Part shown: piece by piece, positions 13,966 through 22,738 of the stretch
How positions within the stretch are numbered: the stretch's first letter is position 1
Layout of the letters: the number at the start of each line of letters is the position of its first letter
NCBI GenBank assembly: GCA_030159075.1
Contig: BROG01000227.1
Coordinates: 186,001 to 250,000, forward strand
DNA: 64,000 bases
From: Atrina japonica
Taxonomy: Eukaryota; Mollusca; Bivalvia; Pterioida; Pinnidae
Direction of reading: 5' to 3'
Made by a program: the position numbers and the translations under genes
The notes under the pieces: model-generated
Database searches by the model: none
What the model saw: the letters and a program-made list of their open reading frames with translations, nothing else
Told to the model about the DNA's origin: nothing

Positions 13966-13987
13966 TGGGGGGGGGGGGGGGGGGGGG
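13966..13987. repeat. Poly-G tract next to GTGTGT
   Basis: About twenty consecutive G flanked by GTGTGTG on both sides; a simple-sequence tract with likely length uncertainty. Confidence 0.9.
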
Positions 13988-14144
13988 TAGGTGTGTGTGT
14001 TTATTTTTTGATTGCCATACAGACAGCAAATGGATCAATGTATAATTTAGAGATCACTATTTGCTCTAAAGGCATAAAGTACAGGAAATCATAAGTACTG
14101 CTGCCCATTTAAAAATCTATTACTTGTCTCTGTTATCCATTATT

Positions 14145-14250
14145 CTTATATATCCTATAGTCCTATATATCCTATAGTCCTATATATCCTATGGTCCTAT
14201 ATATCCCATATTCCTATAGTTCTATATATTCTATATTCATATATATTTTG
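14145..14250. repeat. Short tandem repeat, unit about 17 bp (TATATATCCTATAGTCC)
   Basis: Four to six imperfect copies of TATATATCCTATAGTCC-like units in a row. Confidence 0.8.
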
Positions 14251-14869
14251 TGAAAATAAGGTCAGGTCCAGCATGGTAGGCAAATAAAGAAAACTTGTCT
14301 GATAAAACATATAAAATATTGATTACGTTTTATTTCTACTGTATCAGATGACTTGTGTAGGTTGGTAATGGCTGAGCAAATGGTATGCATGGTAAAACAA
14401 AAATTTGGGATCAGGATGCAACCAGCCAGATTGATAACTGTGTAGAGTAGTCTGCCCCTATCAAACCATTTTGAGTCTCCTTGTAGACTGCAACACTGTT
14501 CGTGTCCCAGAGATAATGATTCAAACGTTGCAGCGCCTCAGATTTCCCACCTTGGAATTCCATGTCACCTCTGGGATCTGATGGATTTTCTGAAAGTAAT
14601 AAAGTAGAATTGTAATTACAATATATGTGTTAATGCAGTGAAGATAAAACTTGTCAATTAATATATGCGTATGTGTATGTGTCTGTGTGTGGGGGGGTAC
14701 GTATATATATACGTACATATATCTTATTTGCTATTTTGTTTTACATTGCTCCAACAAATTTGTGATTGATTTGTTTTAATATCATGTCAATAATTTTGCA
14801 TTTAATTTTGTTTTACATCACGGTAACAATTTTGTGTTTAATTTTGTTTTGGTGTACACACGTGTATTA

Positions 14870-15235
14870 CCTGTGTGAAATTGATGTCTCTGTTGTACAT
14901 GGTGTAGATGCATGTACCTGTATTTCATCTGTGTGTGATGGATGTCTGTGCTATACATGGTGTAGATACATGTACCTGTATTTTACCCAAGTGTAATGGA
15001 TGTCTGTGTTGTACATGGTGTAGATACATGTAAATTGTACCTGTATTTCACCTGTGTGTAATGGATATCTGTGTTGTACATGGTGTAGATACATCTACCT
15101 GTATTTTACCCAAGTGTAATGGATGTCTGTTTTACATGGTGTAGATACATGTACCTATATTTCACCTGTGTGTAATGCATGTCTGTGTTGTAAATGGTGT
15201 AGATACCTGTATTTTGCCTGTGTGTAATGGGTATA
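14870..15235 (+). repeat. Tandem repeat, unit about 60 bp
   Basis: About six imperfect units, each containing ATGTCTGTGTTGTACATGG, TGTAGATACATGTACCTG and TATTTCACCTGTGTGTAATG. The units lie in the gap between two cryptochrome-like exons. Open frames across it are repeat-derived. Confidence 0.85.
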
Positions 15236-16156
15236 ACCAGGGCTGAACAATCAGGCTTGTCTGGTGGTCCAGGACAAGTCCAGACAAGTAAATGTTACCT
15301 CTTCAATTGTTGAAACAAGAATCAATTCAATAACACTCACCCCTAAAGACACATTTGGACAGGTCTAAGTCATTGATTTATAGAAGAGTGTATTGTTTTC
15401 AGAGGTTGATGACTTCAACACAGAACAATATCTTTAAATGTTACACTTGATTGTCAGACAAGTCATATTTGCATTTGGACAAGTAGATTTCAAAGAGTCA
15501 CAAATAGCAATATATGTCTCTGATATCATTACTACCTGCCCTGCAGGACAAGCGGAAATTGTTATGATTGTTGACCCTTGAATTTGACTGAAAACATCAA
15601 TAAAACAAACTAATTATTCAGTTACACAACTACCTCCCCTTTTTCTGCAATATCTTTCTCAGGTCCATTACAGTTTGCAAAAGAAACTTGAGTCTGTGAC
15701 TTCCAGTCTTTGGAAATTTGAAATGATAAGTTCCCTGGTAATGAGGAGGGTCAAAGTAATGACGATGGCAAAACATAATCCATATTTCTACATTTGTACC
15801 TGCCCACTGCAAAATATGAAATGTTCGGTATTGAAATGTTTACCAGAAATGTATTTTGTTTAAAATAAAACATATGAAATGAGCCATTGGAGAGTTAGTT
15901 TATTATTTTTATTACATGCTTGTGTAAGCACACAGTTGTAATACAGAGTTCAATATGCCCATGCAATGCACATTAACACAACACTGTATAGCACTGCAGT
16001 TAATTGGCTACAGAGATTCCAGTGGAACTACTTTTCAAAATGAAATTCTATTCATCTAAATATCTGACGATGTTATATTTAGAATTAACATTCCATTCAT
16101 TCAAAAGGTTTTATGACATCATTGATGTCACAATAATGACGCAGTCTTTTGGCGTA

Positions 16157-16478
16157 AGTAGAATATATATGTATGGCACTTAGGCCCACCTTTTTCCGAG
16201 AAACGAAACATACCTAGATTTCCAGGAATCGCAGTTATATATAGATGATGATATATATAACGTATTCACGGTCTGGTGATCACCGGGTAAATTACACACG
16301 ATAGATAACTCGACCCGGTCGTTCAATTTTTCCCCCGCAGTGTGCATAATATAATCGCAGCGATAGATGGGGTGCAGGTGTCCAATGACATAGTGTTAAA
16401 AATTTTGAAAACTCGTTAAACAATTTCTCCCCAATTTAAAAACATGTCTAATCAATCTAATGAGCGGTTATTGGATTT
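16157..16478. repeat. Left terminal inverted repeat of the Polinton
   Basis: Reverse complement of 35979-36267. From 16166 inward about 180 bp match the right copy base for base by eye (through the CCCCCGCAGTGTGCAT box). A short unequal block follows, then homology resumes through AGGTGTCCAATGACATAGTGTTAAAAA to the PolB start codon and about ten codons beyond. It contains an ATATATATAACG box that could serve as a core promoter. Role in the family: replication origin for protein-primed synthesis and integrase binding. Confidence 0.95.
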
Positions 16479-19400
16479 ACCGACCCCTCCCAAAGATGTC
16501 TATTACGACCCAATATATCCAACCGTTATTGGATCTACCGATTCCCCCCGATTTTAAAAAAAACTTTTTTAAAACCCAAACGTGTATACACGGGGCAGAC
16601 CTATCGTTTTGACAAAATTTCATCGACACGCAGGTTAAAGTTTGGAACCACTTTTGACGATTATAAAGTAGTTCTATTGAGGGAAAGGGTTATCGATATA
16701 GACCGTTTACTTATACACCTCGTGAGGTCGGTGATATACGATAGAGGTTTGCAAAACGGCGATAAATTTCGCATCATCATCAATCACCCGAAATTCCCGA
16801 AAATGTTCAGTACGAAATATATCACCGTCTCAGGTGATTTAGCCAAAGATTTATTCAAAGCACTGAAAGACTATATAGAATATTACGAGGTGCCCATAGA
16901 AGAAGTAGAAATAGTCGTCCAGTCTACGACAATGCCAAGGGGGAAGGGGAGACCCAAAGAACCGGTGACAAAGACAACTTCGTCGTCGAAAAGAAGTATC
17001 ATCACGATTAAAAACGACGACACTACGTGTTTGGCACGAGCCATCGTGACGGCGGTTGCCAATAAACATAAAGATAAATGGACGAATTCCCAGCTTCGAC
17101 ACGGTTTCAACGATAGTCGAAAATTACAAAGGGTCGAAGCGTTAAAACTTCACGAAGAAGCGGGAGTTCCCGTCCGGGATCACGGTTGTACCTTAGAAGA
17201 CGTGAAAACGTTTGCCGATCACTTGGGCGTGCAGATCAACATAGTGGACGGTGATCAATTCAACGACCTCATCTATACGACCGAAGGAAGTGACGACGAC
17301 GTGATATATCTATACAAGAATAAAAATCACGTGATTACGAAGATGACGGGCTTTTTGGGTAAAGACCATTACTGTCATACTTGTAAGAAGGGGTATACAA
17401 AACGAGATCGCCACAGATGTCCTAAAAAGTGTTTATCGTGCTTCGGTTCTAATTGCCCGGGTGGTGAAAGGAAAGTGTGCGACGATTGTAACAGAACGTT
17501 TTTCGGCGAAGAATGTTTTAAGGAACATAAACGCGTCAGAGGCACGAGAGACGGCGAAACGGACATGGTTTGTTTAATCAATCAGAAATGTTTAGAGTGT
17601 GAACGAGTGGTCAAAGACTTGGAAAACCATATATACGGCCGTTCCGAATGCCCGAATTGTAAACAACATGTCGACATGACGACACACAAGTGTTTCATGC
17701 TCAAGAAACGATTTAAGGGTGGAAAGTGCAGATCGTCAAAGTGTACGAACGATAAAAAATGTTACAGTTGTAAAACGCGAACGACGAATTATTATTTTTA
17801 CGACATAGAAGCGACGCAAGACACCGGCGTTCACATACCGAATCTAATCGTGTGTCAAGAGTTTAACGGCCGACAACACGAATTTTCTACGGTAGACGAT
17901 TTTTGCGAGTTTGTTTTGGACAAAAAGGGCACGTTCATAGCACACAATGCGAAAGCATACGACGCGCAGTTTTTGTTAAAATATTTCGTGGAACATAACG
18001 TTAAACCCTAATGCATTTACAACGGTACGAAGATCATGTACATGGAAGTCGGAACCGTTCGCTTTATCGATTCCATAAAATTTTGTCCAATCTGCTCTGG
18101 CAGAGTTTCCGAAAACGTTTGGTCTGACCGAACTCAAAAAGGGTTATTTTCCGCATTATTTCAACAAGCCGTGTCACCAAAATCACGTGGGAACGTTACC
18201 TAGCAAAAAACACTACGGTTTCGATTATATGAGCGTTCGCAATAGGATGGTACGACGCGCGAAAGAACGACGTGTTTGATTTCCAGAAAGAATTGAGGGA
18301 CTACTGCACGTCCGACGTCGACATATTACGGCGGTCCATGTTGAAATTCAGGGAAGACTTTATCGAGCTGGAAAATATAGATCCACTACAGTTCGTGACG
18401 GTAGCGTCCGTTTGCATGACCGTTTATAGAAGCAATTACATGCCCGAAAAAAAACGATAGCCGTCTATAATGATAACGTCGATCACGAAACGTACAGCGC
18501 GAAATCCATTTCTTGGCTGGATCACGTGGCCGAGAGAGACGACGTCGTCATTCGACACGCGTTGAACGGCGGCGAGGTGAATCTGCCCGACATCGGTAAA
18601 GTCGACGGGTATTGCAAAGACGCAAAGACGGCTTACGAATTTCAAGGTTGTTTCTGGCACGGTTGTGAAAAGTGTTACGCGCGAGACACCGTCAATAACA
18701 AGAACCAACTAGACATGGAAACGCTCAGAAAACGAACCGACGCGAAAAACGAGAAGATAAGACGTGCCGGTTACGAGTTAATCGAGGCCTGGGAATGCGA
18801 TACAAAAGGTATAAAAAATAAAGAGATCGCGACGCCGTTAAATCCCCGAGATGACTTTTTCGGCGGTAGAACAAACGTGACCAAGTTAATATACGATTTC
18901 GATGGAAAAGAAAAGGGTCGATACATCGACTTTGTTAGTTTGTATCCGACGGTTCAGTTTTATAAGACCTACCCGGTCGGACATCCCACTAAAATATATA
19001 ATCCCGAACGCGTCGATCGAAATTGGTTGGGGTTCGTAAAATGTAAAGTCGTACCGCCCCGGAAATTATATCATCCCGTCTTACCCGTCAAAATGAAATG
19101 CGGAAAGGCCGAAAAACTCTTGTTCCCGCTGTGTAAGACGTGTGCCGAATTACAGGCGCAGACGACGTGCGAACCCGCCGACGAACAGAGGTCTTTTGAG
19201 GGTACGTGGTGTACTCCCGAGCTATTCAAGGCCTTGGATAAGGGGTACGAGATAGAGAAAATTTACGAAGTTTGGGATTTTCTTTACACCAGCGAGGACA
19301 CGGACCTCTTCAAAGAATACGTGAAGAACTTTATGAAAATCAAGATGGAAAGTTCCGATTTAAAGGTCGGTCCCGGCACCCCTTACGAATCGGAAGAACG

Positions 19401-20176
19401 GTATAAAAAAAATGGTCAAAGAACGATTAGGTATCGACTTGGGTAAAATAGAGTATAATCCGGGCATGCGCGCAATCTCTAAATTATGTCTCAACTCTCT
19501 TTGGGGTAAATTCGGTCAAAGGGTCAACATGAAACAAACTAAATACGTTAACGAACCGAAAGAATTCTATACCCTATTGCTGGACGACACGATAGACAAT
19601 CTCAACATTCAATTTATCAACGACGACATGGTCCAGATGTCTTACGATTTAAAGGGACAATTCGTCGACAAGGGTAAGGATGTCAACATCTTCATAGCGT
19701 GTTATACGACGGCGCACGCCAGAACCATGTTATACGACGTGTTGGACAAACTCGACGATAGGGTTTTGGGATTTGACACCGATAGCGTGTGGTACGTCGA
19801 TCGCGACGAACGGGGTCTCGATCGACACGGGCGATAACTTGGGCGATTTGACGGACGAATTAAACGGCGATTTTATAACGTCGTCGTGTGCCACCGGACC
19901 CAAATCTTATTCGTACGAAACGAACGCGGGTAAAAAAGGTGTGTAAGGTCAAGGGGGTTTAGTCTGAATTACGAAAATTCTCTTTACATCAACCGAGACA
20001 CGATGACCGACGTCGTCAAAGAAACGCGTCAGAGGATTACGACCGTCCGAGAAAACGCCATCACGAGAGATTCCAAAACCAAACGAATAGTGAATCGATA
20101 CCAGGAGAAAGAGTTTACGTTATACGATATACGGGTGATGACGGACGAGTACGAAACGCTTCCCTACGGGTATTAA
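16444..20176 (+). pseudogene. polB: Protein-primed family B DNA polymerase (PolB), frameshifted
   Basis: Replicative polymerase expected to copy the element from its termini with a protein primer. The ATG at 16444 opens a frame that shifts at an A8 run (16556-16563). The region 16677-18011 carries an N-terminal domain with DDTTCLARAI and NHVITKMTGF (OTU-like?), a Cys/His-rich block (HYCHTCKKGY onward), exonuclease motif I (YDIEA) and II (AHNAKAYDAQ). Exo III is at about 18300 (RDYCTSDVDIL). At 18590-18670 an endonuclease-like insertion reads KVDGYC...YEFQGCFWHGC. Polymerase motif A is DFVSLYPT (about 18929), motif B LNSLWGKFGQR (about 19490), motif C DTDSVW (about 19773) and KxY-type GPKSYSYE (about 19897). 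Lesions: stop at 18009-18011 and shifts near 18085, 18240, 18450 (A8), 19408 (A8), 19825 and 19945. The final stop is at 20174. All catalytic motifs survive, but no single frame spans them. Confidence 0.95.
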
Positions 20177-20199
20177 AAATTTATTAATAAATTTTTAAT
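20172..20199. terminator. Perfect 28-bp palindrome between converging PolB and integrase
   Basis: The half-site ATTAAAAATTTATT is followed immediately by its exact reverse complement. It contains the last bases of both stop codons (PolB TAA 20174-20176; integrase stop 20195-20197 on the minus strand). Position and perfect symmetry suggest a shared bidirectional 3'-end signal: each strand presents AATAAA-like and hairpin sequence. Function is inferred. Confidence 0.6.
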
Positions 20200-21062
20200 C
20201 GACGACCAACAATTCCTCTCTGACGAACGTTCTTTGAGGTGCCGGTTCCCGGAGATAATACATGTCGATGCCCTGCATTCTAAAATGTCTGTCTATGTCG
20301 TGTTTATCGACGCTCCAGATGGGGTCGGTGGCCCTTTTTTTACCGCCTTCCAATTCGCCCGGTTGATACAGATATCTTACTTTCGAAAAGGGGCTGATGA
20401 GTGGTTGAACTTTATCGATGGGTTCTACCTTTTCGGGAGGGTTGGTCTCTTCGTTGATCGTTTTTACGACTTCCGGTAACCGCTTCACCCATTCTCTGTT
20501 TCTGTCCTTAGATTTCATCTCTTGATCGTATTGATAGCTAAACAACTGTTCTCCCAACGTTCTATTAAATCGTTCGACGATGGCTTGGTCGCGATGAACG
20601 TCGACTCTTCCCCTTCTTATTCTCAGGTCGTGTCTAGACATTAGTTTGGAGACGGCACCCATGAATTCGCGACCGGGATCGACCTGTAGTACCCTCGGAA
20701 ACGTAAAACGTCTTTCGTAAATCTTTTCGAAAGCGTCGGCCACTTCTTTACTGTCTTTGCTCGTCAACGGTTCCGCTTCTTTGTGACGAGTGCCCACGTC
20801 GACCAACGTCAGCGCGTATTTGTACGTTTTCCCACCCACCTTATCGTGTGGTAAAAACAACAGATCGGCCTGGTGAGTGTCGTTTTCTTTCGCGTTTTCG
20901 AATCGGGGTCGCACGATTCTTGGGGGCGGGCAGATAGATTTGCCACACGTCTTGTTTTTTCAGGAAATCGAACGCCTCCCTTTCGTCGACGTTGGCCGCC
21001 TTGGCCAATTTCTTGATGGCCGCCTTTCCTTTCCAATAGTGTTTGTAATAGATCTCTTCCAT
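20195..21062 (-). pseudogene. int: Polinton integrase (retroviral-type DDE), one frameshift
   Basis: Would catalyse insertion of the element into host DNA. The ATG at 21062 opens with an N-terminal segment containing HYWKGKAAIKKLA and WQIYLPAPK. The frame breaks near 20915 in a G-rich run. The rest (239 residues) holds the catalytic core: first Asp in HQADLLFLPHDK, second Asp in LQVDPGREFMG, Glu in AIVERFNRTL, i.e. the D,D-35-E arrangement of retroviral and gypsy integrases. The C-terminal about 70 residues (KVRYLYQPGEL, FVREELLVVD) look like an SH3- or chromo-like DNA/chromatin contact domain. It converges on PolB with 18 bp between stop codons. One 1-nt change inactivates it unless the break is an assembly error. 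Confidence 0.93.
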
Positions 21063-21068
21063 TTTACT

Positions 21069-21435
21069 TTAGGCGACATATTTTTTTACGCCATAGAACA
21101 CCAATCCCGTTCCGATCAACACGAAGAGGATTTCTTTATCTTTTTGCTCTTCGGAGGGTTGATAGAAATCGCTCAACGTCGGTTGAGTAGAGTGACATGG
21201 CGGCGTCCACTTCTTTGTAGGTGTACAGCGCGTGTCCTTCTTTTTTCAGTCTCTCAATTAAAAAATCTAATCGTTTCGTGCGTTCGTGATTCCATTCGTC
21301 TCTGGCACTGGTCAGTTTTTCCATCGCCTCGTCGTGTCTCTTTTGCTCGTCGTGATTCGAAAATAAAAATTGCGATCCGGAAAACGCCAGGGCGTTGACC
21401 AATGCACCGCCCACCATCATCGCGATCGTTGCCAT
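21069..21435 (-). pseudogene. Polinton accessory protein with N- and C-terminal membrane segments, frameshifted
   Basis: The ATG at 21435 begins a hydrophobic segment (MMVGGALVNALAF) followed by a charged, probably helical region (DEQKRHDEAMEKLTSARDEW). The frame shifts near 21170. The continuing frame reads LSDFYQPSEEQKDKEILFV and a second hydrophobic segment (LIGTGLVFYGVKKYVA), stopping at 21069, seven bases after the integrase start. I recognise this arrangement from other invertebrate Polintons; its function is unknown. Two membrane anchors suggest a virion-membrane or egress role (inference). Confidence 0.75.
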
Positions 21436-21459
21436 TTTTTTAATAGGGACGGTTTTATT

Positions 21460-21684
21460 TTATTTCATGATATCGGCGGGGATGATTCCCTTCTTGACCA
21501 ACATGTCCTTGGTGTAATTGGCGAGAGCAAATTCGACGAGGATCATCCCGAAGTCCTTCGGGTCTAGATCCATCTTGGGCGTCGGCATCTTTAAGAATTT
21601 CTTGGAAAGTTGCGCGTATCCGATGGCAGTTCCCGTATTGACGGCTGCGTGATACGCGGTGTTGACCAAATCTTTTTCACTCAT
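21460..21684 (-). CDS. Small conserved Polinton protein, 74 aa, intact
   Basis: Uninterrupted frame from the ATG at 21684, with the N-terminal motif NTAYHAAVNTGTAIGYAQL and the C-terminal KDMLVKKGIIPADIMK. I recall very similar short proteins in many invertebrate Polintons, where they have no assigned function. The middle carries an amphipathic or weakly hydrophobic stretch. It lies 24 bp upstream of the 21435 start in the same orientation, so the two could share a transcript. It is the source of the two truncated tandem duplicates directly upstream (21740-21892 and 21946-22077), which repeat its promoter and first codons. Confidence 0.8.
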   Translation of the reverse strand: MSEKDLVNTAYHAAVNTGTAIGYAQLSKKFLKMPTPKMDLDPKDFGMILVEFALANYTKDMLVKKGIIPADIMK

Positions 21685-21718
21685 CCTTTATTTAATACGA
21701 GAGAAAATTATTTATAAC
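21685..21718 (-). promoter_or_regulatory. Promoter-like 34-bp unit, copy 1 of 3
   Basis: On the minus strand the unit reads GTTATAAATAATTTTCTCTC then GTATTAAA and an A-run, ending directly at the ATG. Near-identical copies abut the starts at 21892 (21893-21926) and 22077 (22078-22110). Strict conservation and constant distance to ATG argue for a core promoter. Confidence 0.7.
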
Positions 21719-21739
21719 ATTTCAAAGGGGACCCAATCG

Positions 21740-21892
21740 TTAGTCATCGTTGCTAATAGCATCGTCATCGTATATAATCCTATCGTTAAACATTCCAGAT
21801 ATCGTTTGTAATAGCGCAGCCGTCGTCGTTATTACCATTGATATTAACACTGCCATATTGACGGCGGTTTTGACAGAAATTGTTTCGCTCAT
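21740..21892 (-). CDS. Tandem-duplicate small membrane protein A, 50 aa
   Basis: A short frame from the ATG at 21892 to a TAA at 21740, preceded by copy 2 of the 34-bp promoter unit. The N-terminus (MSETISVKTAVNMAVLISMV) contains a single hydrophobic segment; the C-terminus is acidic and ends DDDAISNDD, the same phrase that is repeated in the Asn/Ser-repeat protein next door. The first codons align at DNA level with those of the 74-aa gene, so it is a truncated, retargeted duplicate. Whether it is translated is unknown. Confidence 0.6.
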   Translation of the reverse strand: MSETISVKTAVNMAVLISMVITTTAALLQTISGMFNDRIIYDDDAISNDD

Positions 21893-21945
21893 CCTTTTTT
21901 TAATACGAGAGAAAATTATTTATAACATTTCAAAGGGTCCAATCG

Positions 21946-22077
21946 TTAGTCATCGTCATTGGTCCTATCGTTAGCCATTCCAGATATCGTTTCTAATAGC
22001 GTTGCCGTCGTCATTATTACCATTGATATTAACAAAGCCGTATTGACGACGGTGTTGACCGAAATTGTTTCGCACAT
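21946..22077 (-). CDS. Tandem-duplicate small membrane protein B, 43 aa
   Basis: Frame from the ATG at 22077 to a TAA at 21946, preceded by copy 3 of the promoter unit. It is about 70% like protein A by eye (VVNTALLISMVIMTTATLLE is the hydrophobic core) and has a shortened acidic tail. The open frame is kept in both duplicates, with mostly conservative differences, which hints at selection. It is too short to prove. Confidence 0.55.
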   Translation of the reverse strand: MCETISVNTVVNTALLISMVIMTTATLLETISGMANDRTNDDD

Positions 22078-22103
22078 TCTTTTTTAATACGAGAGAAAAT
22101 TAT

Positions 22104-22146
22104 TTATAACATTTCATGAGCGCCGCGTTGAATTACTTTGGGTGGC
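22104..22146 (-). pseudogene. 3' end of the Asn/Ser-repeat gene, cut off by the retrotransposon
   Basis: Reading minus from the insertion point, the frame from 27171-27471 continues here (PKVIQRGAHEML) to a TAA at 22104-22106. Removing the retrotransposon and one GTGGC copy leaves 339 nt, exactly 113 codons with the stop. The stop codon lies inside promoter copy 3 of the following small gene. Confidence 0.85.
22142..22146. repeat. Target-site duplication GTGGC, left
   Basis: Identical to 27171-27175; directly flanks the TG...CA boundaries of the LTR element. Confidence 0.85.
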
Positions 22147-22536
22147 TGTTAATACAAAGTGCTATAATCTTGGTTTCACTGTCAGTGTATCCAGACGAGT
22201 TTAATTGGAGTAACACATTAATCTTGATTAAATTCTAAAGTGTTCTGCTGAAGACTGTTAAGATAACAGCTATGTGACATTTGCTTGACCATAGTTTATC
22301 AGATAAACATTTGATTTACTTCTTTTTACCTCAATTCATCTGTTCTCTTTGTCTCTATTTTATATAATTACAACTTGATCGTGTACATTAAGTTAGTTTG
22401 CAAGGTTGGGCTCGTACTGTATAGTTCACATGTGTATATGTATCTTCTATTATATAAAGTGTTGAAAAAGGTTTTTTCCTAGTCGAAGTTAGTGTTTTGA
22501 AACTCAGTAATTTGGAGAAAAGAACTCACGGTAACA
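22147..22536 (+). repeat. 5' LTR
   Basis: 390 bp from TGTTAATAC to GTAACA. A TATA box (TATATAAAG, 22451) precedes a 92-bp block (22445-22536) that is repeated at 27081-27170 with only a 2-nt length difference in a T run. The upstream ~300 bp (U3) have no clear counterpart in the 3' LTR. Confidence 0.85.
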
Positions 22537-22560
22537 ATTTTGGTGGCAGCGGTGGGATTA
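22537..22560 (+). promoter_or_regulatory. Putative primer-binding site
   Basis: TGGTGGCAGCGGTGGGAT follows the LTR by four bases, where the tRNA primer of LTR elements binds. I have not assigned the tRNA. Confidence 0.6.
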
Positions 22561-22738
22561 TGTTCTGTTAGAAGATACAGATAGAGAAGTATCATATAGT
22601 GTTGATACTTAACTGACTTTATTTTGCTTTGGATTCAAGATTTAAAGTGCAGTTGACTTGATATTATTGATATCATTGTGTGATAGTGAATATACTGGAG
22701 CCCAGGATAAATTACTGAGTTTATGTTAATGTTTTAAT

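Larger units (their letters stand above)
10302..15806 (-). pseudogene. DASH-type cryptochrome/photolyase, partial and decayed exons
   Basis: Four minus-strand exons resemble the photolyase/cryptochrome DASH family, which are blue-light FAD/MTHF flavoproteins acting on ssDNA lesions or as photoreceptors. Exon at 15806-15634 starts at a TTTTGCAG acceptor and contains FDPPHYQGTYHFKFPKTG, the N-terminal photolyase domain. Exon 14589 to about 14414 contains DPRGDMEFQGG, HYLWDTNSVAVYKET and NGLIGADYST, then runs into a stop. Exon 12123-12050 contains SVASFLTKD and, one frame away, EWFESQL. Exon 10421-10302 contains VCSNYGNWLYSVGIDNDPREN, the family's near-C-terminal signature. Phase matches between the last two exons. 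Missing are roughly residues 95-180, most of the FAD-binding core, and the extreme C-terminus. With the internal frameshift and stop this looks like a relic. Alternatively, exons were lost or damaged in assembly. The N-terminal exon is at 36851-36922, across the Polinton. Confidence 0.75.

Noticed and set aside
16151..16156. Candidate 6-bp target duplication of the Polinton (GGCGTA left, TAAGTA right)
   Set aside because: Only three of six bases agree and the exact element boundary is ambiguous, so no target duplication is claimed.
20877..21398. 173-codon plus-strand open frame
   Set aside because: It is antisense to the integrase N-terminus and the 21069-21435 gene, both of which have family motifs on the minus strand.
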